NCBI GenBank assembly: GCA_964396385.1
Contig: CAYNFH010000056.1
Location: forward strand, 1-28,704
Direction: 5' to 3'
Length of the DNA stretch: 28,704 nucleotides
Origin: CAYNFH01 sp964396385
GTDB lineage: Bacteria > Armatimonadota > Chthonomonadetes > Chthonomonadales > CAJBBX01
The first letter of the stretch is position 1; each line of letters opens with the position of its first letter. The translations under genes and the position numbers were made by a program. This document shows, in pieces, positions 22,165 to 28,580 of this stretch. The notes beneath the pieces are model-generated. The model had not been told where the DNA came from. It ran no database searches and saw nothing but the letters and a program-made list of their open reading frames with translations.

Positions 22165-23253
22165 TCAATTCTGCCTTTGGATCGAAACGGTCTCCGTACA
22201 GAGTCGTTTGATGCTCCTTAGCCATTGATGGACTCCGTTCAGGTAGACAGGATCGTCGGTTTCGATCCAAGCGGAGGCCATGGCGAGACCGTCGAGAACA
22301 AGCATCAGCCTACTCCGCTCTATCGTCTCATCCCACTCTGCTTCGGCGAGTCCGTACCCCTTCAGGAAAGCCCTCACCGGGTCGTGTTCCACGGATGCAG
22401 GTGGAGCTTCCGTCACTTTAATCAATTCCTGCGGTAGCCCGATACCAGCATAAGCCAGCCCCCAATCTAGTAGAGTCACCTCGTCACCTTCCACCATAAG
22501 GTTAGACAGGCGATTATCGTAGTGGACAAGTACCGACTGGGTCTCCCAGCCTTTCGCCACGTGGAGCCGGTCGGCTATCTGTGCCATATCGGGGCTAGAG
22601 AGAATACCATGCACCAACAGACGGTCACAGGCATTTCTAACGTGACCGTTCGCCGATGCTGGCGTCAGATATCGTGCGATGCAAGCATCAAGGTAGTCAG
22701 CCCAGGTGGCATACCTTCCGCAATAGGTCCCATCTCCGGTCGGAATAAGTTCTCCGAAGCCTTCCAAAGGGATCGCGTTGATCTTGCGCACCTCCGCGCC
22801 CATTCGGCAGAACCAGCGCGCGCGTTCTGCGTCGGATGCCTGACTGGCGGTCGAGCTAGCCAATATGCCTTTCGCGCGTCGCATCAAGGCATACGGGCGG
22901 GGTTGGTTGCCGATCGCCTCTATCCATATGGTTCGGGCGTTGGCTCGGACGGCCTGAGCAGTCATCCACTGCTGAAGAGGGTAGGAGTTAGGAGTCCGAA
23001 CATCGGCAATTAGGGCGTCGGCTCCGATCAGCAGGGCGTAATCCTGGGTGCCGTAACAGATGCTTTGCTCGCCCGCGCCAATGACTTCCACATGCTCGAC
23101 GGCGATCTTGTGGCGTATCAGGATCTCGATCGCTACCGAATGCAAATCGTCCATCGGACGTTCCTGGTCGTCGGTCTCATCTTCCGCGGCCCAACGCTCA
23201 AGTAGTCGCAGAGAGGCCTCTCCCGGCCGGGTTGGCCTTGCCGGATCCTGCAT
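22165..23253 (-). CDS. Divergent APH-fold phosphotransferase, first of a pair
   Basis: 362 residues. The C-lobe shows the APH catalytic loop as VHYDNRLSNLM (H244, D246, N251) and the metal motif TLLDWGL (D263). The N-lobe is poorly conserved: no clear ATP-anchoring Lys is seen in YALLIGAD, so it may be a weak kinase or a pseudokinase. The first ~35 residues are extra and could be skipped by starting at the ATG at 23154. I prefer ATG 23253 because it overlaps the ThuA-like stop as TGATG, a classic coupling arrangement. It is not closely similar to the following kinase-like protein by eye, so the pair is not a recent duplication. Substrate unknown. Confidence 0.75.
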   Translation of the reverse strand: MQDPARPTRPGEASLRLLERWAAEDETDDQERPMDDLHSVAIEILIRHKIAVEHVEVIGAGEQSICYGTQDYALLIGADALIADVRTPNSYPLQQWMTAQAVRANARTIWIEAIGNQPRPYALMRRAKGILASSTASQASDAERARWFCRMGAEVRKINAIPLEGFGELIPTGDGTYCGRYATWADYLDACIARYLTPASANGHVRNACDRLLVHGILSSPDMAQIADRLHVAKGWETQSVLVHYDNRLSNLMVEGDEVTLLDWGLAYAGIGLPQELIKVTEAPPASVEHDPVRAFLKGYGLAEAEWDETIERSRLMLVLDGLAMASAWIETDDPVYLNGVHQWLRSIKRLCTETVSIQRQN

Positions 23254-23915
23254 CAAGCGGCGTTGGCGGCCCAGAGAAACCCGCGGGTCATGAGGCGCAG
23301 CGTCTCCGGCATCTCCACCACGTCCGGCGTGTGGCCGAGGGAGCAGTAGAACACGCGGCCCCTGCCGTAGTGCCGTGTCCAGACCACCGGCATATCAAAC
23401 GGACCGTTGGGCGCGTGGGGACCGTCGACGGTGGGAAAGCGCGTTACGGCGAGGACTACGTTGCTTGGATCCGTGTGCATGTAGTACTGCTCAGATCGGA
23501 CGGTGAACTCTCGCGGCACGCCCTGCGTGATGAAATGGTCCGGATCCGTGATGCGCACCTGGTACTCCACGCCGTCGTTCCCCGGGTGCGCTACCCACTG
23601 GCCGCCGGTCATGAACTGCCACTCCGTGGCGTCTCGGAAGGAATCGCACATACCGCCGTGACACCCGCCGATTCCGACCCCGTTGCGCACGGCCTCCGTC
23701 ACCGGATTGAGCTGCTCGTTGGTGATCTTCCCCATAGTCCACATGGGCACAATGAGGTCCAGCGCGCTCAGGTCGGTCTCCTTGAAAGCGTCCAGGGTGT
23801 CGGAGACGGTGACCTGGAACCCCTCCCCTTCCAATGCGGCCTGGAAGATTTCGGAAATGCGCTTGGGGTGGTGGCCCTCCCAGCCTCCGTAGACGATCAA
23901 GGCACGCTTCGGCAT
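23253..23915 (-). CDS. ThuA-like domain protein (class I glutamine-amidotransferase-like fold)
   Basis: 220 residues of the ThuA family, named after rhizobial trehalose utilisation protein A and fused or adjacent to sugar enzymes in many bacteria. The blocks seen are ALIVYGGWEGHHP, ALDLIVPMWTMG, GVGIGGCHGGMCDSF (Cys in the nucleophile-elbow region), SEQYYMHTDP, PVVWTRHYGRGRVFYCSLGH and FLWA at the end. The biochemical activity is not firmly known; links to trehalose/sucrose oxidation are reported for the family. The start ATG has AAAGGA 7 nt upstream. It heads the operon with the two kinase-like genes, whose start overlaps its stop. Cytosolic, no signal peptide. Confidence 0.85.
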   Translation of the reverse strand: MPKRALIVYGGWEGHHPKRISEIFQAALEGEGFQVTVSDTLDAFKETDLSALDLIVPMWTMGKITNEQLNPVTEAVRNGVGIGGCHGGMCDSFRDATEWQFMTGGQWVAHPGNDGVEYQVRITDPDHFITQGVPREFTVRSEQYYMHTDPSNVVLAVTRFPTVDGPHAPNGPFDMPVVWTRHYGRGRVFYCSLGHTPDVVEMPETLRLMTRGFLWAANAA

Positions 23916-23984
23916 GTATCTATCCTTTCCAGTGGATGACAGGTCATGGGTGGTCTACACAAAATGGCGGTGTGACGCGCAGGT

Positions 23985-24036
23985 TTGTTCCTCCGGCAGA
24001 TTCGGGAACAATCAGGGGAATCCTCTAGGGGAGGAT
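23985..24036. promoter_or_regulatory. Two inverted repeats upstream of the ThuA operon
   Basis: TTGTTCC (23985-23991) pairs with GGAACAA (24005-24011), and ATCCTC (24020-24025) with GAGGAT (24031-24036). They lie between the GNAT stop and the ThuA start. The second may be a weak terminator for the GNAT gene and the first an operator-like site. No clear promoter elements were seen. Confidence 0.35.
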
Positions 24037-24058
24037 AGCATACCGGCGGCAACCGGCG

Positions 24059-24568
24059 CTAGAAGCGCGGAATGCCTAACGCCTGCCGAACCGCCTCCCA
24101 GCGCGCGGGATGGCCGGGGTCTACCGGCTCCGGAAGGAAGCCGAGTCGCAGGTAGGTTGTGATGGCCGGCAGGCGGAAGTCATCCGTCTCCAGATGGGCG
24201 TCCCGGAGGCCTAACTCGCGCAAACGGTGGAGGACCCGGAGGGATACGATCCAGCCAAGGCGATGCCCGCGGTAGTCCGGATCCACGCCCACCCAGTGGA
24301 CATAGCCGGATCCAGGAAATCGGTCCGGCACGAGCCGGGCGGAGGCGGTGGCTACAGGCACGCCATTATGCGCGATGACGTAGACCGCGTCAACGTCCGC
24401 GGCGGAGGTGAGGCTGTTGCGGACGCGCTCGGGCGTCCACTCCAACTCAAATGCGCGGGACAGGGCGGCTGCCAGGGGCTCCTCGTCGCGGGCCTGTGCT
24501 GGACGCAGGTCGTAGCCCGCCGGGAGCTCCGGAAGCGCAGGCAGCTCCTCCAGGGAGGAGCGCCGCAT
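24059..24568 (-). CDS. GNAT family N-acetyltransferase
   Basis: About 169 residues. The acetyl-CoA site is in VHWVGVDPDYRGHRLG (motif A, RGHRLG loop), followed by the helix WIVSLRVLHRLREL, motif B region HLETDDFRLPAI and the typical ending TYLRLGFLPEP. GNAT enzymes transfer acetyl from acetyl-CoA to amines of small molecules, peptides or proteins; the target here is unknown. ATG 24568 was chosen because farther upstream the frame runs into low-complexity repeat sequence (24590-24700). The ribosome site is weak (GAG at about 13 nt). It is downstream of sixA in the same direction, about 110 nt away. Confidence 0.8.
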   Translation of the reverse strand: MRRSSLEELPALPELPAGYDLRPAQARDEEPLAAALSRAFELEWTPERVRNSLTSAADVDAVYVIAHNGVPVATASARLVPDRFPGSGYVHWVGVDPDYRGHRLGWIVSLRVLHRLRELGLRDAHLETDDFRLPAITTYLRLGFLPEPVDPGHPARWEAVRQALGIPRF

Positions 24569-24589
24569 GAGAAGCTGAGGCTCGGAACC

Positions 24590-24700
24590 TATGGCTGATG
24601 GCTGATGGCTGATCGCTGATGGCCCGGATTCGCCCGCTCGCCCACGCGTCCGCTCGCCTACTCCGCCGTTCATCCCTCATCCCTCATCCTTCATCCCTCG
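24590..24700. repeat. Composite repeat cluster: GGCTGAT, CGCTCGCC and CATCCCT units
   Basis: Three different arrays lie side by side: ATGGCTGATGGCTGATGG and onward (24590-24624), CGCCCGCTCGCCCACGCG and onward (24629-24656), and TCATCCCTCATCCCTCATCC and onward (24670-24700). They are not inverted copies of each other, so the element looks like a hybrid of several palindromes. The junction GGCCCGGATTCG (24621-24632) resembles the core of the other elements. The sixA stop codon and last residues (KDEG) fall inside the CATCCCT array. Confidence 0.85.
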
Positions 24701-25171
24701 TATGAGCACTTCCGGCTGCAGCAGCCAGACGAGGCGGCCGCGGCCCGGCTCAACGTCGTCTACGTCCATACGGATGAGGCCGCCCGGCTCCAGGTGGAGG
24801 ATGGCGCTGCCCAGGAGCTGGCCGGCGACCAGGCTTAGGTCCGGTTGGTGGCCCACCAGCATGATCGCCCTCGCGGCCGGGATCTCCGCCAGGATCTGCT
24901 GGAGGTCCCCCATCCTCAGCCCCTCCGCCAGCCGGGAGTCCTCGACCAGGCTCTCGCGGATACCCAGCTCGTCCGCCATAATGCGGGCTGTGTGCCGGGC
25001 GCGCACCTTGGTGCTGGTGATTATGAAGTCGAGCCCAACCTCCAGCCGTTTCAGCGCCTCGGCCTCGGCGCGGATTCTACTTATTCCGATTGTTGTCAGC
25101 TTTCTGTCGCTCTCTTGCTGTCCTGGCCTGGGATCTTCGGCGAGTCCATGCCGCAAAAGATAGAGCTCCAT
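24677..25171 (-). CDS. sixA: Phosphohistidine phosphatase SixA
   Basis: A 164-residue cytosolic histidine phosphatase of the phosphoglycerate-mutase-like superfamily. It shows the N-terminal catalytic RHG in YLLRHGLAED, the Arg in TSTKVRARHTA, and the second catalytic His in MLVGHQPDLS. SixA removes phosphate from His of phosphotransfer domains (ArcB in E. coli) and of the nitrogen PTS protein; the local partner is unknown. ATG 25171 was chosen because it starts the canonical MELYLLRHG; longer in-frame sequence upstream is low-quality. GGAG lies 11 nt upstream. The gene is divergent from the GH1 gene. Its last four codons and the stop are contributed by a repeat array. Confidence 0.88.
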   Translation of the reverse strand: MELYLLRHGLAEDPRPGQQESDRKLTTIGISRIRAEAEALKRLEVGLDFIITSTKVRARHTARIMADELGIRESLVEDSRLAEGLRMGDLQQILAEIPAARAIMLVGHQPDLSLVAGQLLGSAILHLEPGGLIRMDVDDVEPGRGRLVWLLQPEVLIRGMKDEG

Positions 25172-25207
25172 GCGGTACAGTTCTCCGTGAGGAAAGTGAT
25201 TCCTGGT

Positions 25208-25250
25208 GGTCAGGCGTTCGCTTCTACGGGACCCCGGACCTGAACACCTC
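25208..25250. repeat. Decayed palindrome, GTTCAGGT family
   Basis: GGTCAGGCGTTC (25208-25219) faces TGAACACCTC (25241-25250) across CGGGACCCCGGACC. The unit is that of 885-952 but with several mismatches. It lies in the short divergent region before the GH1 gene. Confidence 0.5.
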
Positions 25251-25268
25251 GACCGAAGGGAGCTTGGG

Positions 25269-26618
25269 ATGGCGTTGCAGACGTTTCCGGTGGGATTTCT
25301 GTGGGGATCGGCCACGGCGAGTTATCAGATTGAGGGCGCGGTACACGAAGACGGCCGGGGCGAAAGCATCTGGGACCGCTTCTCCCACACGCCCGGCAAG
25401 ACGCTCAATGGAGATACGGGAGACGTGGCGTGCGACCACTACCACCGCTATCGCGAAGACGTGGCCCTCATGCGCGAGCTGGGGCTGAAGACCTACCGGT
25501 TCTCTATCGCGTGGCCCCGCCTGTTCCCGACGGGGTCGGGCCCTCTCAACCAGAAGGGCGTAGGCTTCTACAGCCGGCTGGTGGACGAGCTCCTGGCTGC
25601 GGACATCCTGCCCGTGCCCACGCTGTACCATTGGGACCTGCCGCAGGCGCTGGAGGATGCCGGCGGCTGGCCGAACCGGGACACCGCGCACCGGTTCGCC
25701 GAATACGCGGGAGCGGCATTCGAAACGCTGGGCGACCGGATCCAGAACTGGCTCACACTGAACGAGCCCTGGTGCGCCGCCTACCTCGGCTACTACAACG
25801 GCCACCACGCCCCCGGACGCACGGACCTGGACGCCTGCCTCCAGGCGGGGCACACACTCCTTCTGGCGCACGGACTCGCCGTGGAGCGGTTTCGCGCCGT
25901 CCTGCCGGGGGGCAAGATAGGCATCACGGTGAACCTGTCCCCCACCTACCCCGCGACCGACACGGAGGAAGATCGGGCTGCGGCGCGGCGCTGGGACGCC
26001 GTCATGAACCGCTGGTTCCTGGACCCCATCTACCGCGGCGAGTACCCGGAGGAGATGCGGAGCGCCTTCGGGGAACGGCTGCCGAGATTCACAGAAGCCG
26101 AGCGCGGTACCGTGCGCCAACCCATCGACTTCGTGGGAGTAAACTACTATGCGCGCTCGGTGATACGGCACAACCCAAACGACCGCTTTGTCCAAACCGG
26201 CGCGATAACCCCGCCTGGAGCGCAGGTAACGGCGATGGGCTGGGAGATCTACCCGGACGGCCTGCGCGAGCTCCTGGTCCTGGTGAGGGACCGTTACGGC
26301 AGCCCGCTGCTGTATGTTACGGAAAACGGTGCGGCCTTTGAGGACGTGCCGGGGCCGGATGGCGTGGTGAAGGACTCCGACCGGCGGGAGTACCTGCGCG
26401 CCCACTTCCGCGCGGCCCACGAGGCCATCACGGAGGGGGTCCGGTTGGGCGGCTACTACGTGTGGTCCCTCCTGGACAACTTCGAGTGGGCGTTCGGCTA
26501 CACCAAGCGGTTCGGCGTCACGTTCGTCGACTACCCCACCCAGAAGCGCACTCCCAAGGCCAGCGCCCGCTGGTACGCGCAGGTGATCCGGCAGAACGCC
26601 GTCGGGGATGGAGATTGA
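25269..26618 (+). CDS. GH1 family beta-glucosidase
   Basis: A 449-residue retaining beta-glycosidase with a single TIM barrel, the usual GH1 length. It shows the N-terminal signature FLWGSATASYQIEG (10-23), the acid/base Glu E166 in TLNEPW, FVGVNYYAR, the nucleophile E352 in YVTENGA, and the aglycone/glycone site WSLLDNFEWAFGY. It hydrolyses beta-glucosides or beta-galactosides such as cellobiose; no signal peptide, so it acts in the cytoplasm on imported oligosaccharides. No phosphate-binding Ser/Lys pattern of 6-phospho-beta-glucosidases was evident. ATG 25269 has AAGGGAG 6 nt upstream. The stop TGA (26616-26618) directly precedes a CGCAGAGG repeat. It stands alone, divergent from sixA and convergent with the beta-lactamase-like gene. 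Confidence 0.93.
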   Translation: MALQTFPVGFLWGSATASYQIEGAVHEDGRGESIWDRFSHTPGKTLNGDTGDVACDHYHRYREDVALMRELGLKTYRFSIAWPRLFPTGSGPLNQKGVGFYSRLVDELLAADILPVPTLYHWDLPQALEDAGGWPNRDTAHRFAEYAGAAFETLGDRIQNWLTLNEPWCAAYLGYYNGHHAPGRTDLDACLQAGHTLLLAHGLAVERFRAVLPGGKIGITVNLSPTYPATDTEEDRAAARRWDAVMNRWFLDPIYRGEYPEEMRSAFGERLPRFTEAERGTVRQPIDFVGVNYYARSVIRHNPNDRFVQTGAITPPGAQVTAMGWEIYPDGLRELLVLVRDRYGSPLLYVTENGAAFEDVPGPDGVVKDSDRREYLRAHFRAAHEAITEGVRLGGYYVWSLLDNFEWAFGYTKRFGVTFVDYPTQKRTPKASARWYAQVIRQNAVGDGD

Positions 26619-26851
26619 ACCGCAGAGGGCACAGAGGACACGGAGATTCTTTGAAACGATTCGCAGGATTAGCTGGATTTCGGAATCCTGTGCATCCTGC
26701 CAATCCGGTCTAGAATCCGGGCTTTCTCTGTGCCCTCTGCACTACTAACGTTGTGTTTCGCCGCGCTCTGCGCAGATTCTGCTGGTGTTGTCAGTTCTCG
26801 CTGTGCGGTGATTTGGTTGCGGCTATGCCGCGCTGTGTTCTCTGTGGTTTA
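26619..26851. repeat. Nested palindromes (CACAGAGGA outside, CAGGATT inside)
   Basis: The outer left arm ACCGCAGAGGGCACAGAGGA and onward (26619-26647) faces TTTCTCTGTGCCCTCTGC (26723-26740). Inside, CAGGATTAGCTGGATTTCGG and ATCCTGTGCATCCTGCCAAT (26664-26706) form a second palindrome. ATCCGGGC (26715-26722) resembles the core of the other elements. About 90 bp of unassigned sequence follow, then another CTGTGTTCTCTGTGGTTTA (26834-26852) that ends at the beta-lactamase-like stop codon. It fills the space between two convergent genes. Confidence 0.85.
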
Positions 26852-28036
26852 ATGAACTACCGCGGAGGCGACGGCGTTCAGGCTCCGGCGGCGGATGCGC
26901 ATGATGCCGCCGTTGTCCACGGGATTCACCACGCGGTTGGTGAGGAGGATCATAACCAGCTCGCGCGAGGGGTCGCAGACAATCATTGTTCCCGTGAATC
27001 CCGTGTGGCCGAAGAGGGTGTCGCCGAAGATGTCGCCCCGCGGCAGCATGCCATTCGGTGGCGTGAACCATCCGATGGAGTGGCCGCCCACCGCCGGGTC
27101 CACCTGGTTGGTCTGCACCAGGCGGAGCGTGGGCTGGCCAATCAGGCGGTGCCCCTGGACCTCGCCGTTCATCACCAGCGCGCTGGCCGCGATGGCCAGG
27201 TCCTGCGCCGTGCCGAACAGACCGGCATGGCCTGCGACGCCGCCGTAAACCCAGGCGTTCTCGTCGTGCACCTCGCCGGAGATCCGGCGCGTGCCGTGGA
27301 GCTGGCTGTTGGAGGTAGCGGCTATCCGGCCGCGCAGAGTGGGCGCCGGCCGGTAGCCGGTGTCCTTCATACCCAGCGGCGCGAAGATGCGGCTGTGCAG
27401 GTACTCGTCCAACCCCATCCCGCTCGCTTTCGAGACGATCTCCCCCACCAGCATGTAGCCCAGGTCGCTGTAGGCGTACTTGGTGGCCGGCGGGTGGTAG
27501 AGCGGCGTGCTCAGAATCTCCGCCAGCATGCGCTCGTGAGCGTCCGGGAGAGGCTTTGGAATCTCAGTGGTGTCGCGCTTGGCTGCCGCGGAGCCGGGAG
27601 GCGCCGCCGGCGCGCTGAGCGATTCCCCCAGCCCCACTTTGTAGAGCGGCTTCCACGGCGGCAGTCCGGAGACGTGGGTGGCCAGCAGCTTGAGGGAGAT
27701 AGGGCCGACCGGCGAGTCCTTGGCCTGCGGCAGCCACTCCTGCACCTCCTGGCTCAGCGCTACCTTGCCGTCCTCCACCAGCGTCAGCAGGCCGAGGGCT
27801 ACGTGCGGTTTGGTCAGCGAGGCCAGATCGAAGATGGTATCCGTGGTTACCGCGGGGCCGCCCGGCTCGAGCACCCCGAAGGCGGAGTTATGGGCGATCT
27901 TGCCATGGCGGGCCACCAGGAGCACCGCGGCCGGGTAGACCCCCTCCTCCTGCCCCGCGCGCACCAGACCGTCGGCTAAGGCGAGGCGTCGAGGGTCCAG
28001 ACCGACCTCATCCGGCCGGACGGTGGGCAGGCTCAT
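26849..28036 (-). CDS. Class C beta-lactamase-like serine hydrolase
   Basis: A 395-residue serine hydrolase of the class C beta-lactamase / esterase EstB / penicillin-binding-protein-like family. Catalytic motifs: SLTK (73-76), YSD (189-191, equivalent to YxN) and HTGFTG near the C-terminus (KTG equivalent). Most such proteins outside resistance loci are esterases, D-peptidases or peptidoglycan-related hydrolases; I would not call this an antibiotic-resistance gene. No signal peptide is seen from the chosen start ATG 28036. Upstream in-frame residues (to 28138) would overlap the divergent promoter and look non-native. The ATG has no Shine-Dalgarno, and a -10-like TACAAT ends 8 nt before it, so the mRNA may be leaderless. 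The stop TAA is part of a repeat unit. Confidence 0.85.
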   Translation of the reverse strand: MSLPTVRPDEVGLDPRRLALADGLVRAGQEEGVYPAAVLLVARHGKIAHNSAFGVLEPGGPAVTTDTIFDLASLTKPHVALGLLTLVEDGKVALSQEVQEWLPQAKDSPVGPISLKLLATHVSGLPPWKPLYKVGLGESLSAPAAPPGSAAAKRDTTEIPKPLPDAHERMLAEILSTPLYHPPATKYAYSDLGYMLVGEIVSKASGMGLDEYLHSRIFAPLGMKDTGYRPAPTLRGRIAATSNSQLHGTRRISGEVHDENAWVYGGVAGHAGLFGTAQDLAIAASALVMNGEVQGHRLIGQPTLRLVQTNQVDPAVGGHSIGWFTPPNGMLPRGDIFGDTLFGHTGFTGTMIVCDPSRELVMILLTNRVVNPVDNGGIMRIRRRSLNAVASAVVH

Positions 28037-28043
28037 GGCAAGG

Positions 28044-28073
28044 ATTGTATCATAATGAGATGTGGAACCGCAA
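28044..28073 (-). promoter_or_regulatory. Possible promoter giving a leaderless mRNA
   Basis: On the minus strand TTGCGG (28073-28068), 18 bp, TACAAT (28049-28044). The start would fall at about 28037, next to the ATG at 28036. An overlapping TATGAT (28054-28049) has poorer spacing. Confidence 0.4.
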
Positions 28074-28098
28074 CGCGCGGAGGTCGTCCTTCCATCAG

Positions 28099-28115
28099 GC
28101 GTAGTCGCGCTACGC
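28099..28115. promoter_or_regulatory. Palindrome between divergent promoters
   Basis: GCGTAG (28099-28104) and CTACGC (28110-28115) flank TCGCG, between the divergent promoters of the beta-lactamase-like gene and the 124-aa gene. An outer CAGGC/GCCTG pair (28096-28100 and 28124-28128) extends it. An operator or a folded spacer is possible. Confidence 0.35.
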
Positions 28116-28131
28116 GCGCCAAAGCCTGAGG

Positions 28132-28160
28132 TTGACATGGGGACTCGCCGAAGATATACT
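28132..28160 (+). promoter_or_regulatory. Sigma-70 promoter of the 124-aa gene
   Basis: TTGACA (28132-28137), 17 bp, TATACT (28155-28160). The start should be near 28167, giving a leader of about 39 nt that ends in AAAAGGAG before the ATG. Confidence 0.8.
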
Positions 28161-28205
28161 AACTATTGTCTGTAAGACGCGACGCGCATCCCAAAAGGAG
28201 CCTTC

Positions 28206-28580
28206 ATGCCGACAACCGCAGCGCCCCCGGCGCCTCCGTTCGCCCACGCGAGCGAGGAGGAGATCGCCCGGCTGCTGGATTTCTACGGCGTCCGCTGGGA
28301 GTACGAGCCCACCACGTTCCCGCTGGAGTGGGATGATGAAGGGCGGCCCACGAAGTGCTTCACCCCGGACTTCTTCCTGCCGGACTTCGGCCTCTATTTG
28401 GAGGTCACGACCCTCAAGCCCTCGCTCAAGAACCGCAAGAACCGCAAGATTCGCCGCTTCCAGGAGGTGTACCCAGACATCCGGATCAAGCTGTTCTCGC
28501 TGAAAGACATGCGGGCGCTTGCCCTGAAGTACCACTTGCGAAGGCGGCCACCGGGTCCGGAACACGGGGAATCGGTGTAG
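28206..28580 (+). CDS. PD-(D/E)xK-like small protein of unknown function
   Basis: 124 residues with a PD-(D/E)xK nuclease-like core: an upstream Glu in RWEYEP (about 31-36), TPDFFLPDF with D55, then LEVTTLK with E66. The expected Lys two residues after the Glu is Thr68, with K71 nearby as a possible substitute. The rest is basic (SLKNRKNRKIRRFQ), in keeping with nucleic-acid binding. Similar short proteins exist in Chloroflexi and Actinobacteria; I know of no proven function. The gene has its own good promoter and a GGAG 5 nt before the ATG, so it is surely expressed. The first ~12 residues are Ala/Pro-rich and possibly disordered. From 28581 to the window end (124 bp) nothing could be assigned. 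Confidence 0.75.
   Translation: MPTTAAPPAPPFAHASEEEIARLLDFYGVRWEYEPTTFPLEWDDEGRPTKCFTPDFFLPDFGLYLEVTTLKPSLKNRKNRKIRRFQEVYPDIRIKLFSLKDMRALALKYHLRRRPPGPEHGESV

Noticed and set aside
24590..24700. CRISPR-like arrays (also at 7908-8068 and 26619-26740)
   Set aside because: Units are 7-12 bp, degenerate and without unique spacers of constant length, and no cas gene is present.
25224..26420. Long minus-strand frame opposite the GH1 gene
   Set aside because: GH1 active-site motifs establish the plus strand as coding.
26849..28036. Antibiotic resistance beta-lactamase
   Set aside because: No signal peptide is seen and the family is dominated by esterases and peptidases; motifs alone do not show lactam hydrolysis.
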